A stretch of DNA of 64,000 nucleotides, taken from NCBI RefSeq assembly GCF_040566695.1, contig NZ_JBEXAE010000001.1, positions 744,001 to 808,000 on the forward strand, read 5' to 3'. This document shows positions 7,300-15,728 of the stretch, piece after piece. The DNA is from Sediminicola arcticus. Its GTDB lineage: Bacteria; Bacteroidota; Bacteroidia; Flavobacteriales; Flavobacteriaceae. Made by a program: the position numbers and the translations under genes. Below the pieces are notes generated by a model. The model saw only the letters and a program-made list of their open reading frames with translations, did not search any database and was not told the DNA's origin. Positions within the stretch are counted from its first letter, which is position 1, and each line of letters starts with the position of its first letter.

Positions 7300-9011
7300 T
7301 ATATATTTCCTTTTTTAAGTTCTTGGGCGGCATGGTTGGCAGCTCTTGCCGTAAACGCCATATAAGTTAAAGACGGGTTGACACAACTGGCAGAGGTCAT
7401 AAAGGCACCGTCCGTTACGTAAACATTGGGGACAGCGTGTATTTGATTGTTCCCGTTTAATACTGAAGTTTTTGGATCACGACCCATTCGGGCAGTTCCC
7501 ATTTCATGAATCCCCAGACCTAATGCGCCAGGATTATCAAATCCTTTTACATCTCTAAGGCCTGCTTGTTCTAACATTTCAATGGCTTGGGTTTTTATAT
7601 CCTCACGCATTTTCCATTCGTTTTCTTTGAACTCAGCATCAAATGTAACAGTTGGTAAGCCCCAAGAATCCAATCTCTCATAGTCAAGTGTCATTCTATT
7701 TTCTTGATAGGGCAATACTTCACCAAAGCCCATAATACCCATTGTCCATCCCCCAGGTTTTAATATTTTATCTTTTAAATCCTTCCCGAAAGATAATTCA
7801 GCGATAGTTTCCTCCCAGTTATCGCGACTAGCACCACCTTGGTACCCATAGCCACGGATAAATTCCTTTTGGTCACTTGAGCCGCCTAAATTTCTAAATC
7901 GTGGGATATAAACACCATTAGGTTTTCTTCCTTTATAATACTTGTCTTCAAAGCCATCAAATTTACCATTAGCGCCAACCCCAAGATGGTGGTCCATAAT
8001 GTTCCTACCCAGCTGATCGGAGTCGTTACCCATACCATTAGGGAATCTTTCAGATTTTGATTGTAACAAAATGGCTGAAGAGGCCATGGACGAAGCACAA
8101 AGGAATATTACTTTGGCATTAAATACGAATTCCTCCTTAGTTAGTGTATCTATTACTTTAACTCCCGAGGCTTTACCTGTTTTAGGATCGTAGATTACTT
8201 CAGAAACAATGGAGTCAGGTCTCAATGTTAAGTTTCCTGTTCTTTCAGCAGCGGGTAATGTAGATGAGTTACTACTGAAATAGGCCCCAAAAGGACAACC
8301 TCTAATGCAACGGTTTCTAAATTGGCATTTACTTCTTCCTTCAAATTCCTTATTACCTGTAATATGCGCCACTCTGCCTGCGGTTACTACACGGCCATCA
8401 AAGTTTGCTGATACTTTTTCTCTAAATACCTGTTCTACACAATTCAATTCCATCATGGGCAAAAATTGTCCATCAGGCAGTTGTTTTAAACCAAGATTTT
8501 CTCCACTTACTCCAATGTAGGATTCTACTTTGTCGTACCAAGGGGCAATATCTTTATATCTAACAGGCCAATCTACAGCTATTCCATCTCTTTTATTGGC
8601 TTCAAAATCAATATCACTCCAACGGTAACTATGACGGCCCCACATAATGGAGCGTCCACCTACATGATAGCCACGCATCCAATCGAATCGTTTTGTTTCA
8701 TTGTATGGATTTTCCAAGTCATTTACAAACCATTCATTGTGCTGCGCTTTGGTGGTGTATCCAGTCCTAGCTTGTTTCAGTTGCTTTGCTTGTTCTTCTC
8801 TGGTCAGATTTCCATTATTGGGAAAATCCCAGTCGTCCATATTGGCTTTTTTGTAATCCTCAATATGCGTAATCATTCTACCGCGCTCGAGAATCAACGT
8901 TTTGAGTCCGTTCTCACATAACTCTTTGGCGGCCCATCCTCCGCTAATCCCAGTACCAACAACTATTGCATCGTAGTTATCTTGTTCTTCGTTGTAATAA
9001 AATTTACCCAT
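7299..9011 (-). CDS. GMC-family FAD-dependent oxidoreductase (probable sugar dehydrogenase)
   Basis: A 570-residue flavoenzyme of the glucose-methanol-choline family. The FAD-binding Rossmann motif GTGISGG lies at 19-25, with the ERG acidic end of the second strand near 42-44. Catalytic candidates are H502 in GIHEMGTARMG and N545 in SCVNPSLTYMA. A cysteine cluster CQFRNRCIRGCPFG near residues 225-245 is typical of the bacterial membrane-associated subgroup related to gluconate and fructose dehydrogenases. It is coupled by a 1-base overlap to its small subunit, which probably supplies the export signal because this protein has none. In 3-keto-sugar clusters such enzymes oxidise a sugar C3 hydroxyl; the substrate here is inferred from neighbours only. 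Confidence 0.9.
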   Translation of the reverse strand: MGKFYYNEEQDNYDAIVVGTGISGGWAAKELCENGLKTLILERGRMITHIEDYKKANMDDWDFPNNGNLTREEQAKQLKQARTGYTTKAQHNEWFVNDLENPYNETKRFDWMRGYHVGGRSIMWGRHSYRWSDIDFEANKRDGIAVDWPVRYKDIAPWYDKVESYIGVSGENLGLKQLPDGQFLPMMELNCVEQVFREKVSANFDGRVVTAGRVAHITGNKEFEGRSKCQFRNRCIRGCPFGAYFSSNSSTLPAAERTGNLTLRPDSIVSEVIYDPKTGKASGVKVIDTLTKEEFVFNAKVIFLCASSMASSAILLQSKSERFPNGMGNDSDQLGRNIMDHHLGVGANGKFDGFEDKYYKGRKPNGVYIPRFRNLGGSSDQKEFIRGYGYQGGASRDNWEETIAELSFGKDLKDKILKPGGWTMGIMGFGEVLPYQENRMTLDYERLDSWGLPTVTFDAEFKENEWKMREDIKTQAIEMLEQAGLRDVKGFDNPGALGLGIHEMGTARMGRDPKTSVLNGNNQIHAVPNVYVTDGAFMTSASCVNPSLTYMAFTARAANHAAQELKKGNI

Positions 9012-9093
9012 CTATTGAATTGTTTATTTCCTAAATTTATTAAATATAAAATTAATTTTCTACATTTAAACGCCAATTTTATTGACATACTCT

Positions 9094-9111
9094 TACTACA
9101 ACGTTGTAGTA
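9094..9111. promoter_or_regulatory. 18-bp perfect palindrome between divergent operons (candidate operator)
   Basis: TACTACAACGTTGTAGTA is a perfect palindrome with a central CG. It lies in the 138-base gap between the GMC operon (minus) and the isomerase operon (plus). The central CG and 9+9 symmetry are the usual form of LacI/GalR-family operators. A TTGACA lies 7 bases before it. I saw no second perfect copy in the window, and no LacI gene is present here. Confidence 0.55.
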
Positions 9112-9149
9112 GGGGTTAACCTCAGAAAACAAAATAATCAACTAAAACC

Positions 9150-10151
9150 ATGAAAATAAACACATTAAAAATTGTCGTCCTTATGGGATTGGCATTTTCT
9201 TTTACAGGAATATATTCTTGTAAAGAGGCAAAAAAAACGGAAACAGAACCCACAGAGATTTCTTCAGAAATGAAAAAAGAGGCAGAGCCTTTTTTTCAAC
9301 TATCTCTTGCCCAATGGTCCATGCATAAAATGGTTATTGATCAAGATGTAGATCCTTACACTTTTGCTGAAAAAGCTAAGGGATGGGGCTTCACCGGACT
9401 GGAGTACGTAAGTGGATTATATTATAAGGAGTTGGAAAAGTCTAATTTTTCCAAAGAAGCCATGGCTATATTTGTTGAAAAATGTAATGCTGAAAGCGCC
9501 AAGTATGGGATGAGAAATGTCCTTATTATGATAGATGGGCAAGGAGATTTGGCCACCACCGATGCGAAGGATCGTAAAAAAGCAGTTGAAAATCATTATA
9601 AATGGGTAGATGCGGCGGCTGCCATGGGATGTCATTCCATTAGAGTCAATTTGGCTGGAAGCCAAAATCCGGAGGAGTGGGTTTCAAATTCTGTGGACGG
9701 TTTAAAGCAATTGGCAACCTATGCCAAGGAAAAAAATGTAAATATAATTGTTGAGAACCATGGAGGACTATCTTCTAATGCATCTAAATTGGTGGAAGTA
9801 ATGAAAGCCGTGAACATGGAAAATTGTGGTACGCTTCCAGATTTTGGCAACTTCTGTGTAAAGAGAAAAGATGGTTCCTATTACAACGGTGAATGTATAG
9901 AAGAATATGATATGTACCAAGGAGTTATGGAACTTATGCCTTATGCTAAAGGGGTAAGTGCCAAGTCGTACAATTTTAATGATGTAGGAAACGAAACCAG
10001 AATAGACTATTCTAAAATGTTGAAGATTATAGAAGATGCTGGGTATACTGGCTTTATTGGGGTAGAATATGAAGGGGACGAGCTAAGTGAAGAAGCTGGT
10101 ATTTTGGCTACCAAGGAATTATTGTTGAACGCATCTAATACGTTGGAATAA
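9150..10151 (+). CDS. Lipoprotein of the sugar phosphate isomerase/epimerase TIM-barrel family
   Basis: A 333-residue protein. Residues 1-24 are a lipoprotein signal with C24 in FTGIYSC, followed by an acidic E/T/K-rich linker, so it is anchored in the envelope. The rest is an AP-endonuclease-2-type TIM barrel (about 50-330). Candidate metal and catalytic residues lie in IIVENHGG, GTLPDFGNF and IGVEYEGD. Enzymes of this family isomerise, epimerise or eliminate sugars with a divalent metal. Because it is exported, a phosphorylated substrate is unlikely; in 3-keto-glycoside clusters family members act as keto-glycoside lyases or epimerases. It heads a plus-strand operon with close spacing to the next genes. 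Confidence 0.87.
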   Translation: MKINTLKIVVLMGLAFSFTGIYSCKEAKKTETEPTEISSEMKKEAEPFFQLSLAQWSMHKMVIDQDVDPYTFAEKAKGWGFTGLEYVSGLYYKELEKSNFSKEAMAIFVEKCNAESAKYGMRNVLIMIDGQGDLATTDAKDRKKAVENHYKWVDAAAAMGCHSIRVNLAGSQNPEEWVSNSVDGLKQLATYAKEKNVNIIVENHGGLSSNASKLVEVMKAVNMENCGTLPDFGNFCVKRKDGSYYNGECIEEYDMYQGVMELMPYAKGVSAKSYNFNDVGNETRIDYSKMLKIIEDAGYTGFIGVEYEGDELSEEAGILATKELLLNASNTLE

Positions 10152-10165
10152 TCCAATACTAAAAC

Positions 10166-10609
10166 ATGCAGAGCCTTTTCAATCAATTATTTGATTATAA
10201 TTTTTATTGCAACAAAAAATTAATAGAGCAATGCAATAAAATAGAAATAATTCCACAAAGGAGTTTGGAGCTGTTTAGCCATATTTTAGATACCCATCAT
10301 ATTTGGAACCATAGAATACTGAAAAAATCACCTGAATTTGGAGTAATGCAATTACATCCATTAAAAGATTGGACAGATATTCATTATGAAAACCAGAGAA
10401 GCTCTTTCGAAATTATCACCAATGCCGATGATTTTGAATTGCGTTTGGATTATGAAAATTCGGAAGACCGACTTTTTACTAATACCTTGAAGGATATGCT
10501 TTTCCATATCATCAATCATTCCACACACCACAGAGCACAGATTTCTGTAGATTTTAGAACCAATGGAATTGAACCGCTCAATTTAGATTATATATTATAT
10601 AAACGATAA
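10166..10609 (+). CDS. DinB-family protein
   Basis: A 147-residue four-helix-bundle protein of the DinB/YfiT superfamily. The likely metal triad is H44 or H45 (in LDTHHIWNH) with H118 and H122 (in NHSTHHRAQ). The family includes metal-dependent thiol-S-transferases and several uncharacterised enzymes; the natural reaction here is unknown. It lies 14 bases after the TIM-barrel lipoprotein and 16 bases before the transporter, so it is part of the sugar operon. There is no signal peptide, so it is cytoplasmic. It might detoxify a reactive keto-sugar product or could be a passenger; neither can be decided from sequence. Confidence 0.85.
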   Translation: MQSLFNQLFDYNFYCNKKLIEQCNKIEIIPQRSLELFSHILDTHHIWNHRILKKSPEFGVMQLHPLKDWTDIHYENQRSSFEIITNADDFELRLDYENSEDRLFTNTLKDMLFHIINHSTHHRAQISVDFRTNGIEPLNLDYILYKR

Positions 10610-10625
10610 ACATACCAAACCTCTT

Positions 10626-11855
10626 ATGAACACAAAAATAAAAATACAACTATCCATCATGATGTTCCTCGAATTTTTTATCTGGGGTGGATGGTTTGTT
10701 ACCCTTGGCACCTTTTTAGGAAATAATTTAAAGGCTACAGGTGCAGAATCGGCCATGGCTTTTTCTACCCAATCTTGGGGCGCAATTATAGCACCTTTTA
10801 TTATAGGACTTATTGCAGACCGATATTTCAATGCTGAAAAAATATTGGGAATTTTACATTTGGCAGGTGCTGTGCTTATGTATCAGATGTATATGTCAGT
10901 AGATTTTGCAGAATTTTATCCCTATGTATTTGGATATATGATCCTGTACATGCCCACCTTGGCTTTGGTCAATTCCATATCCTTTAATCAGATGAAAAAT
11001 CCAGCAAAAGAATTTTCATTTGTGCGCGTTTTCGGCACCATAGGGTGGATTGCTGCTGGTTTAATTATAAGTTACGTGTTCTTATGGGATTCCGCTGCAG
11101 GTAGGGAGGCAGGTTTGTTGAAGAATACCTTCTTAATGGTAGCTATAGCTTCTGCATGTTTAGGAGTTTTTAGTTTTATGTTGCCTAAGACTCCACCAAA
11201 AGTGGGAAAAGAAGAAAAAATAAGTATTTCGGCAATCTTAGGATTGGACGCTTTAAAATTATTAAAGGACAGGAATTTTTTAGTTTTCTTTATTTCGTCT
11301 ATTTTGATTTGTATTCCTTTGGCTTTTTACTATCAAAACGCCAATCCATTTTTATCTGAAATTGGGATGGACAACCCCACAGGAAAAATGACTATTGGCC
11401 AGGTATCAGAAGTATTGTTTATGTTGTTGCTTCCTTATTTCTTTAAGAAGTTTGGTTTTAAGAAAACACTTATTGCAGGTATGTTGGCCTGGACTATAAG
11501 GTATCTATTGTTTGCATACGGTAATGCTGGTGACCTTGCCTTTATGCTCATCATAGGTATTGCCCTTCACGGTATCTGTTATGACTTTTTCTTTGTTTCT
11601 GGACAAATCTATACAGATAGTAAGGCTGGGATTAAGTATAAAAGTGCGGCACAAGGATTAATCACTCTGGCTACCTATGGCGTAGGGATGCTTATAGGTT
11701 TCAAGATAGCAGGAATAATAACCGATACCTATATGACAGCTGATGGTTTGCATGTTTGGAACAACATTTGGACATTCCCCGCTATATTTGCATTTGGGGT
11801 TATGATTTTATTCGTCATATTTTTTAAAAATGAAGAAGTAGAATACAAGGAATAG
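10626..11855 (+). CDS. MFS transporter of the NHS (nucleoside/sugar:H+ symporter) family
   Basis: A 409-residue inner-membrane protein with about 12 hydrophobic segments, close to the length of E. coli NupG (418). The N-terminus (IKIQLSIMMFLEFFIWGGWFV) and the loop IGLIADRYF match the NHS subgroup of the major facilitator superfamily, whose known members carry nucleosides with protons. Its place inside a sugar-oxidation operon, 16 bases after the DinB gene and 24 bases before the Gfo/Idh gene, suggests that it imports a sugar or keto-sugar instead. This is inference; NHS homologues are common in such Bacteroidetes clusters. Confidence 0.88.
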   Translation: MNTKIKIQLSIMMFLEFFIWGGWFVTLGTFLGNNLKATGAESAMAFSTQSWGAIIAPFIIGLIADRYFNAEKILGILHLAGAVLMYQMYMSVDFAEFYPYVFGYMILYMPTLALVNSISFNQMKNPAKEFSFVRVFGTIGWIAAGLIISYVFLWDSAAGREAGLLKNTFLMVAIASACLGVFSFMLPKTPPKVGKEEKISISAILGLDALKLLKDRNFLVFFISSILICIPLAFYYQNANPFLSEIGMDNPTGKMTIGQVSEVLFMLLLPYFFKKFGFKKTLIAGMLAWTIRYLLFAYGNAGDLAFMLIIGIALHGICYDFFFVSGQIYTDSKAGIKYKSAAQGLITLATYGVGMLIGFKIAGIITDTYMTADGLHVWNNIWTFPAIFAFGVMILFVIFFKNEEVEYKE

Positions 11856-11879
11856 CTATTAATAATTAGAAGATTGATT

Positions 11880-13016
11880 ATGAGCAAGAAAATAAGACTA
11901 GGTATTTTAGGGGGTGGCGGAGATTCACTAATAGGAGTATTGCATAGGATTGCCTCCTTTATGAATGATAATTATGAAATTGTTGGTGCTGTCTTTAATC
12001 CTGACCACAATGATAGTTTAGCATTTGCCAAGGAAATAGGATTACCAACTAATAGGATTTACAAGGACTTTGATGCCTTGGTGGAAGAGGAAATTAAGCT
12101 TCCTAAAGAGGAAAGAATTCAGGTATGCTCCATATTAACACCTAACTTTTTGCATTTCCCAATGGCTAAAAAACTGTTGGAAAATGGGTTCAATGTCATT
12201 TGTGAAAAACCCATGACAACGACCTATGAGGAGGCTGTGATTTTGCAGGCAGCCTTAGAAAAGGCAAAAACCGTATTTGCGGTAACACATACCTATACTG
12301 GGTATCCCATGGTACGCCAAATGCGTGAAATGGTAAAAGCAGGTGCATTAGGGAAAGTTCAAAAGGTAGATGTGCAGTATTACCAAGGTTGGATAAACCC
12401 TATTATACATGATAAGGAAAAACGATCCACTACCTGGCGTTTGAATCCTGAAAAAGCGGGTATTAGTTGTTGTATGGGTGATATTGGGGTGCATGCCTTT
12501 AATATGGTAGAATATACAACCGGCCTTCAAGTAGATACTATTTTGGCCGATCTAAATTACCTGTATGAGGATAACAAGATGGATATTGACGGTACCGTTC
12601 TTATTCGTTTAAGAGGGGGTGTCAAAGGAGTCATTCGTTCCAGCCAGATTGCAACTGGAGAAGAAAACAGGCTAACCGTCGCCATTTATGGTGATAAAGG
12701 TGGACTTAGATGGGAACAGGAAAATCCCAATCTCTTGTATGTTCTTTCTGATGATAAACCATTACAGGTCTACAAACCAGGTCATGCCTACAACTCTAAA
12801 TTGTCATTGGATGGGACCAAGTTGCCCCCAGGACACCCCGAAGGGATCTTCGATGCTATGGCTAATATTTATTTGGGAGTTGCAAAAGCCGTTCGTGGAG
12901 AAGCTTATAACTCAGGGGAATTCCCTACCATGATGGACGGGGTTAGAGGACTTAATTTTATAGAAAGCACGGTTGCTTCCCATCAACAAGGGAATACTTG
13001 GATAACTTTGAAATAG
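11880..13016 (+). CDS. Gfo/Idh/MocA-family oxidoreductase
   Basis: A 378-residue NAD(P)-dependent oxidoreductase. Residues 4-15 carry the glycine-rich Rossmann motif (IRLGILGGGGDS), and CEKPMTTT with the catalytic lysine lies at 108-115. The C-terminal half is the alpha/beta substrate domain, with DIGVHAFNM providing the usual active-site histidine. A TTG at 11874 is in frame, but ATG 11880 gives the normal N-terminus and is chosen. There is no signal peptide, so the enzyme is cytoplasmic. In 3-keto-sugar pathways this family reduces the 3-keto sugar back to the sugar with NAD(P)H; here that role is inferred from the GMC, DUF1080 and TIM-barrel neighbours. It ends the operon before a terminator. 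Confidence 0.92.
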   Translation: MSKKIRLGILGGGGDSLIGVLHRIASFMNDNYEIVGAVFNPDHNDSLAFAKEIGLPTNRIYKDFDALVEEEIKLPKEERIQVCSILTPNFLHFPMAKKLLENGFNVICEKPMTTTYEEAVILQAALEKAKTVFAVTHTYTGYPMVRQMREMVKAGALGKVQKVDVQYYQGWINPIIHDKEKRSTTWRLNPEKAGISCCMGDIGVHAFNMVEYTTGLQVDTILADLNYLYEDNKMDIDGTVLIRLRGGVKGVIRSSQIATGEENRLTVAIYGDKGGLRWEQENPNLLYVLSDDKPLQVYKPGHAYNSKLSLDGTKLPPGHPEGIFDAMANIYLGVAKAVRGEAYNSGEFPTMMDGVRGLNFIESTVASHQQGNTWITLK

Positions 13017-13044
13017 GAGTACTATTCATTTTGAATATATATCT

Positions 13045-13073
13045 AAAAAGAGCCGCTACTAGTGGCTCTTTTT
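13045..13073. terminator. Bidirectional intrinsic terminator
   Basis: AAAAAGAGCC (13045-13054) and GGCTCTTTTT (13064-13073) form a 10-bp stem with a 9-base loop. It carries U-tracts in both directions and sits between the convergent Gfo/Idh and ASCH genes. Confidence 0.85.
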
Positions 13074-13076
13074 AGA

Positions 13077-13535
13077 TTAAAATACTTTTTCAAAATATTC
13101 GCAGACTATAATCATGCTCTCATTGGGTTTGCGTTCAAATTCTTTTAATTCCCTCTGGAAAAATTCCCAATATACCCTCTGCCAATCTGCTAAACCACCA
13201 TCACCTTGACCTTCCATTTTAGCATGTTCGGCCGTAATACTAAAGAAAGGCATCATTCTTACGGAGGTAGTTCTTACAATACACTTGGCTTTGCCATCTA
13301 CATCAGTCAAAACTGTAAAATCACCTCTTTTTGGTAAAGCTTTCTTTTGCTGTTGCAATCCTAAAAGTGAATACGAGGTTGCCTTTTTTACGCCGGAAAT
13401 AACAAGTTCTAGATTGTGATTGGCATCTTTTTCATTGTCGAAAAAATGATAAACTTTAGGGGTGTGCTCAAAAGCAAATTCTAGATGGGCATTTAAAAAA
13501 TCGCCCCACATGTTTTCAGCAGAATGGTTCTTCAT
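13077..13535 (-). CDS. ASCH-domain protein
   Basis: A 152-residue cytoplasmic protein made almost wholly of one ASCH domain (about 45-150). Family features are ISGVKKATSYSLLG, then the FTVLTDVDGKAKCIVRTTSV strands, and the EGQGDGGLADWQRVYWEFF helix. ASCH domains have a PUA-like fold and are linked to RNA binding or nucleotide-derivative hydrolysis; E. coli YqfB hydrolyses N4-acetylcytidine. The gene is inverted relative to the sugar genes on both sides and so splits the region into two transcription units. No link to sugar metabolism is evident. Confidence 0.85.
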   Translation of the reverse strand: MKNHSAENMWGDFLNAHLEFAFEHTPKVYHFFDNEKDANHNLELVISGVKKATSYSLLGLQQQKKALPKRGDFTVLTDVDGKAKCIVRTTSVRMMPFFSITAEHAKMEGQGDGGLADWQRVYWEFFQRELKEFERKPNESMIIVCEYFEKVF

Positions 13536-13900
13536 TGTTGATTTTAATTATTTCGCTTTTGACTTACTGACTTATTATTGAAAAAATAAGAAGTTCTGTC
13601 AAGTATATTTAATAGCACTAAAGTTAGTGTTCTAATTACAGTTTACTAGAGTGTGCTAAAATTCTCATGCTATTTCTAAATAGGCTTCATTATTTTCAAT
13701 TCATTGGCTATAACGTTTTCAACCCTTTCCACAGTATGATTCAACACTATATTTTCTTTTAATTCTATTGTAATCCCTATATTTATGATCTGCTGTGGAA
13801 TTAGTAAGGAGAATGCTTCCAACTCTAAATATAGGGTTTAATTCTTATAATTTCAGAGGTCAAATTAAATAGAGATGATAACATACAATAGATTAGTATA
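13536..13900. other. Intergenic region between divergent ASCH and TIM-barrel genes
   Basis: About 365 bases without a credible ORF. It holds two inverted repeats: CACTAA-AG-TTAGTG at 13616-13629, and the longer pair at 13775-13785/13826-13836 described separately. Promoters for both flanking genes must lie here, but no perfect TAnnTTTG element was found. Confidence 0.4.
13775..13836. repeat. 11-bp perfect inverted repeat in the leader of the second sugar operon
   Basis: CCCTATATTTA (13775-13785) and TAAATATAGGG (13826-13836) are exact complements separated by 40 bases. The spacer itself contains GGAA/TTCC pairing (13797-13800/13817-13820). It ends 64 bases before the ATG at 13901. It could be an mRNA leader hairpin or a pair of operator half-sites. 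Confidence 0.4.
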
Positions 13901-14953
13901 ATGAAGACAATTAAAGGACCGGCAGTTTTTCTTGCCCAGTTTGTAGATAGTAAGGCTCCATTTAATACATTGGATGGGATGTGCAAATGGGCAGCTGATT
14001 TAGGCTACAAAGGAATTCAGATCCCTACTTGGGAGCACTTTTTGATAGATTTGGACAAGGCGGCTGATAGTCAGACTTATTGTGATGAATTAAAGGGGAA
14101 AATAAATTCTTATGGATTGGAAATTACGGAGTTGTCCACTCATTTACAGGGACAACTTGTGGCTGTAAATCCAGCTTACGACCTTATGTTCGATAATTTT
14201 GCACCTGATAAAGTAAAGAATAACCCTAAGGCTAGAACTGAATGGGCCGTTGATACCGTTAAAAAAGCTGCCACTGCTAGTAGAAGATTGGGACTTAATG
14301 TGCATGCTACATTTTCAGGCGCCCTGCTATGGCACACTATGCATCCCTGGCCACAAAGACCAGCGGGACTTGTAGAAATGGGTTTTGAGGAACTTGCAAA
14401 AAGATGGTTGCCAATTCTAAATCATTTTGATAAGGAAGGCGTAGATGTGTGTTATGAAATACATCCAGGGGAAGACCTACATGATGGAGATACTTTTGAG
14501 CGTTTTCTTGCAGCCACTGGCAATCATAAAAGAGTGAACATCCTATACGATCCAAGTCATTTTGTACTGCAACAATTGGATTATATTACCTATATAGATC
14601 ACTATCACGAATTCATAAAATCTTTTCATGTAAAGGATTCTGAATTTAATCCAACAGGAAAAAAAGGTGCTTTTGGTGGCTATAACGATTGGGGTGATAG
14701 GGCTGGAAGGTATCGTTCCCTAGGTGACGGACAAATAGATTTTAAATCGATATTTTCAAAATTGACCCAATACGGATGTGATGTTTGGGCGGTTATGGAA
14801 TGGGAATGCTGTATCAAAAGTCCGGAACAAGGTGCAAGGGAAGGCGCAAAATTTATACAAGACCACATTATTGAGGCTACAGAGAAAACCTTTGATGATT
14901 TTGCTGGGGCAGAAATAGACAAGGCAACGCTTAAAAAAATACTTGGAATCTAA
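13901..14953 (+). CDS. Sugar phosphate isomerase/epimerase family protein (cytoplasmic TIM barrel)
   Basis: A 350-residue AP-endonuclease-2-fold protein without signal peptide. Candidate divalent-metal ligands lie in CYEIHPGED (near 187-195), ILYDPSHF (near 220), KSFHVKD (near 247) and the C-terminal VMEWECC (near 306). This arrangement of E, D, H and E is that of sugar isomerases and epimerases in the family. It starts a plus-strand group with two DUF1080 lipoproteins 15 and 1 bases downstream of successive stops. The pairing with DUF1080 and the nearby GMC and Gfo/Idh genes suggests a step in keto-sugar turnover, but the exact reaction is not known. Confidence 0.87.
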   Translation: MKTIKGPAVFLAQFVDSKAPFNTLDGMCKWAADLGYKGIQIPTWEHFLIDLDKAADSQTYCDELKGKINSYGLEITELSTHLQGQLVAVNPAYDLMFDNFAPDKVKNNPKARTEWAVDTVKKAATASRRLGLNVHATFSGALLWHTMHPWPQRPAGLVEMGFEELAKRWLPILNHFDKEGVDVCYEIHPGEDLHDGDTFERFLAATGNHKRVNILYDPSHFVLQQLDYITYIDHYHEFIKSFHVKDSEFNPTGKKGAFGGYNDWGDRAGRYRSLGDGQIDFKSIFSKLTQYGCDVWAVMEWECCIKSPEQGAREGAKFIQDHIIEATEKTFDDFAGAEIDKATLKKILGI

Positions 14954-14968
14954 TTATAATTTATACCA

Positions 14969-15727
14969 ATGAAACAACTAATATTTACAGGCCTAATAGC
15001 CTTAACCATCTTTGGCTGTAAAGAGAAGCCAAAAGAATCTAATGAAGAAATTAATACAGACACTATGGCTGAAACACAGATGGAAGCCAAGCCGCAAGAT
15101 GAATGGATGGTTCTTTTTGACGGGTCCTCTTTTGAAGGATGGCATGGCTATTTAAAAGAAGGGATGCCACAGGAATGGAAATTGGAGGAAGGTGCCATGG
15201 TATTCCATCCACCAAAAGAGCGTGCTAAAGGAGCAAGTTATAATCTAGTGACTGATAAAGAATTTACAGATTTTATACTTTCCATTGATTGGAAAATATC
15301 CGAGGGTGGCAATAGTGGCTTCTTTTGGGGCGTAAAGGAAGATGCTAGTTTGCCAGAAGCGTATCAATCTGGACCAGAGATTCAGGTCTTAGATAATGAA
15401 AGGCATCCGGATGCAAAGGCTGGAACTACCCACCAAGCAGGAGCCCTATATGATATGGTTGCGCCAAATCATGAAATGGCTAAACCCGCTGGGGAATGGA
15501 ATACCTGCGTATTGACAGTGAACCATAAAACCAATGAGGGACGTGTGGAACTGAATGGAATGACAGTGGTCACATTTCCCGTAAATGATCCGGAATGGAG
15601 TGCTATGGTCGCTAAATCAAAATTCGCGGATTGGGAACATTTTGGAAAATCCAAAACAGGAAAAATTGGATTGCAGGATCATGGAGATATGGTTTCCTAT
15701 AAAAATATTAAACTAAAACAACTTTAA
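14969..15727 (+). CDS. DUF1080 lipoprotein (3-keto-disaccharide hydrolase family)
   Basis: A 252-residue lipoprotein with signal to C17 in LTIFGC and an acidic linker to about residue 45. The DUF1080 concanavalin-like sandwich follows, from WMVLFDGSSFEGWHGY to the final IGLQDHGDMVSYKNIKLK. Family landmarks are SGFFWGV, GPEIQVLDNERH and the tail LQDHG. Members of this family have been shown to hydrolyse 3-keto-glycosides, which fits the GMC dehydrogenase nearby. It is envelope-anchored and encoded 15 bases after the TIM-barrel gene. The second DUF1080 gene follows immediately. Substrate and linkage preference cannot be read from the sequence. Confidence 0.9.
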   Translation: MKQLIFTGLIALTIFGCKEKPKESNEEINTDTMAETQMEAKPQDEWMVLFDGSSFEGWHGYLKEGMPQEWKLEEGAMVFHPPKERAKGASYNLVTDKEFTDFILSIDWKISEGGNSGFFWGVKEDASLPEAYQSGPEIQVLDNERHPDAKAGTTHQAGALYDMVAPNHEMAKPAGEWNTCVLTVNHKTNEGRVELNGMTVVTFPVNDPEWSAMVAKSKFADWEHFGKSKTGKIGLQDHGDMVSYKNIKLKQL

Positions 15728-15728
15728 C

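Noticed and set aside
7299..9011. GMC enzyme as choline dehydrogenase
   Set aside because: Coupling to a Gluconate_2-dh3 subunit and the cysteine cluster place it with membrane sugar dehydrogenases.
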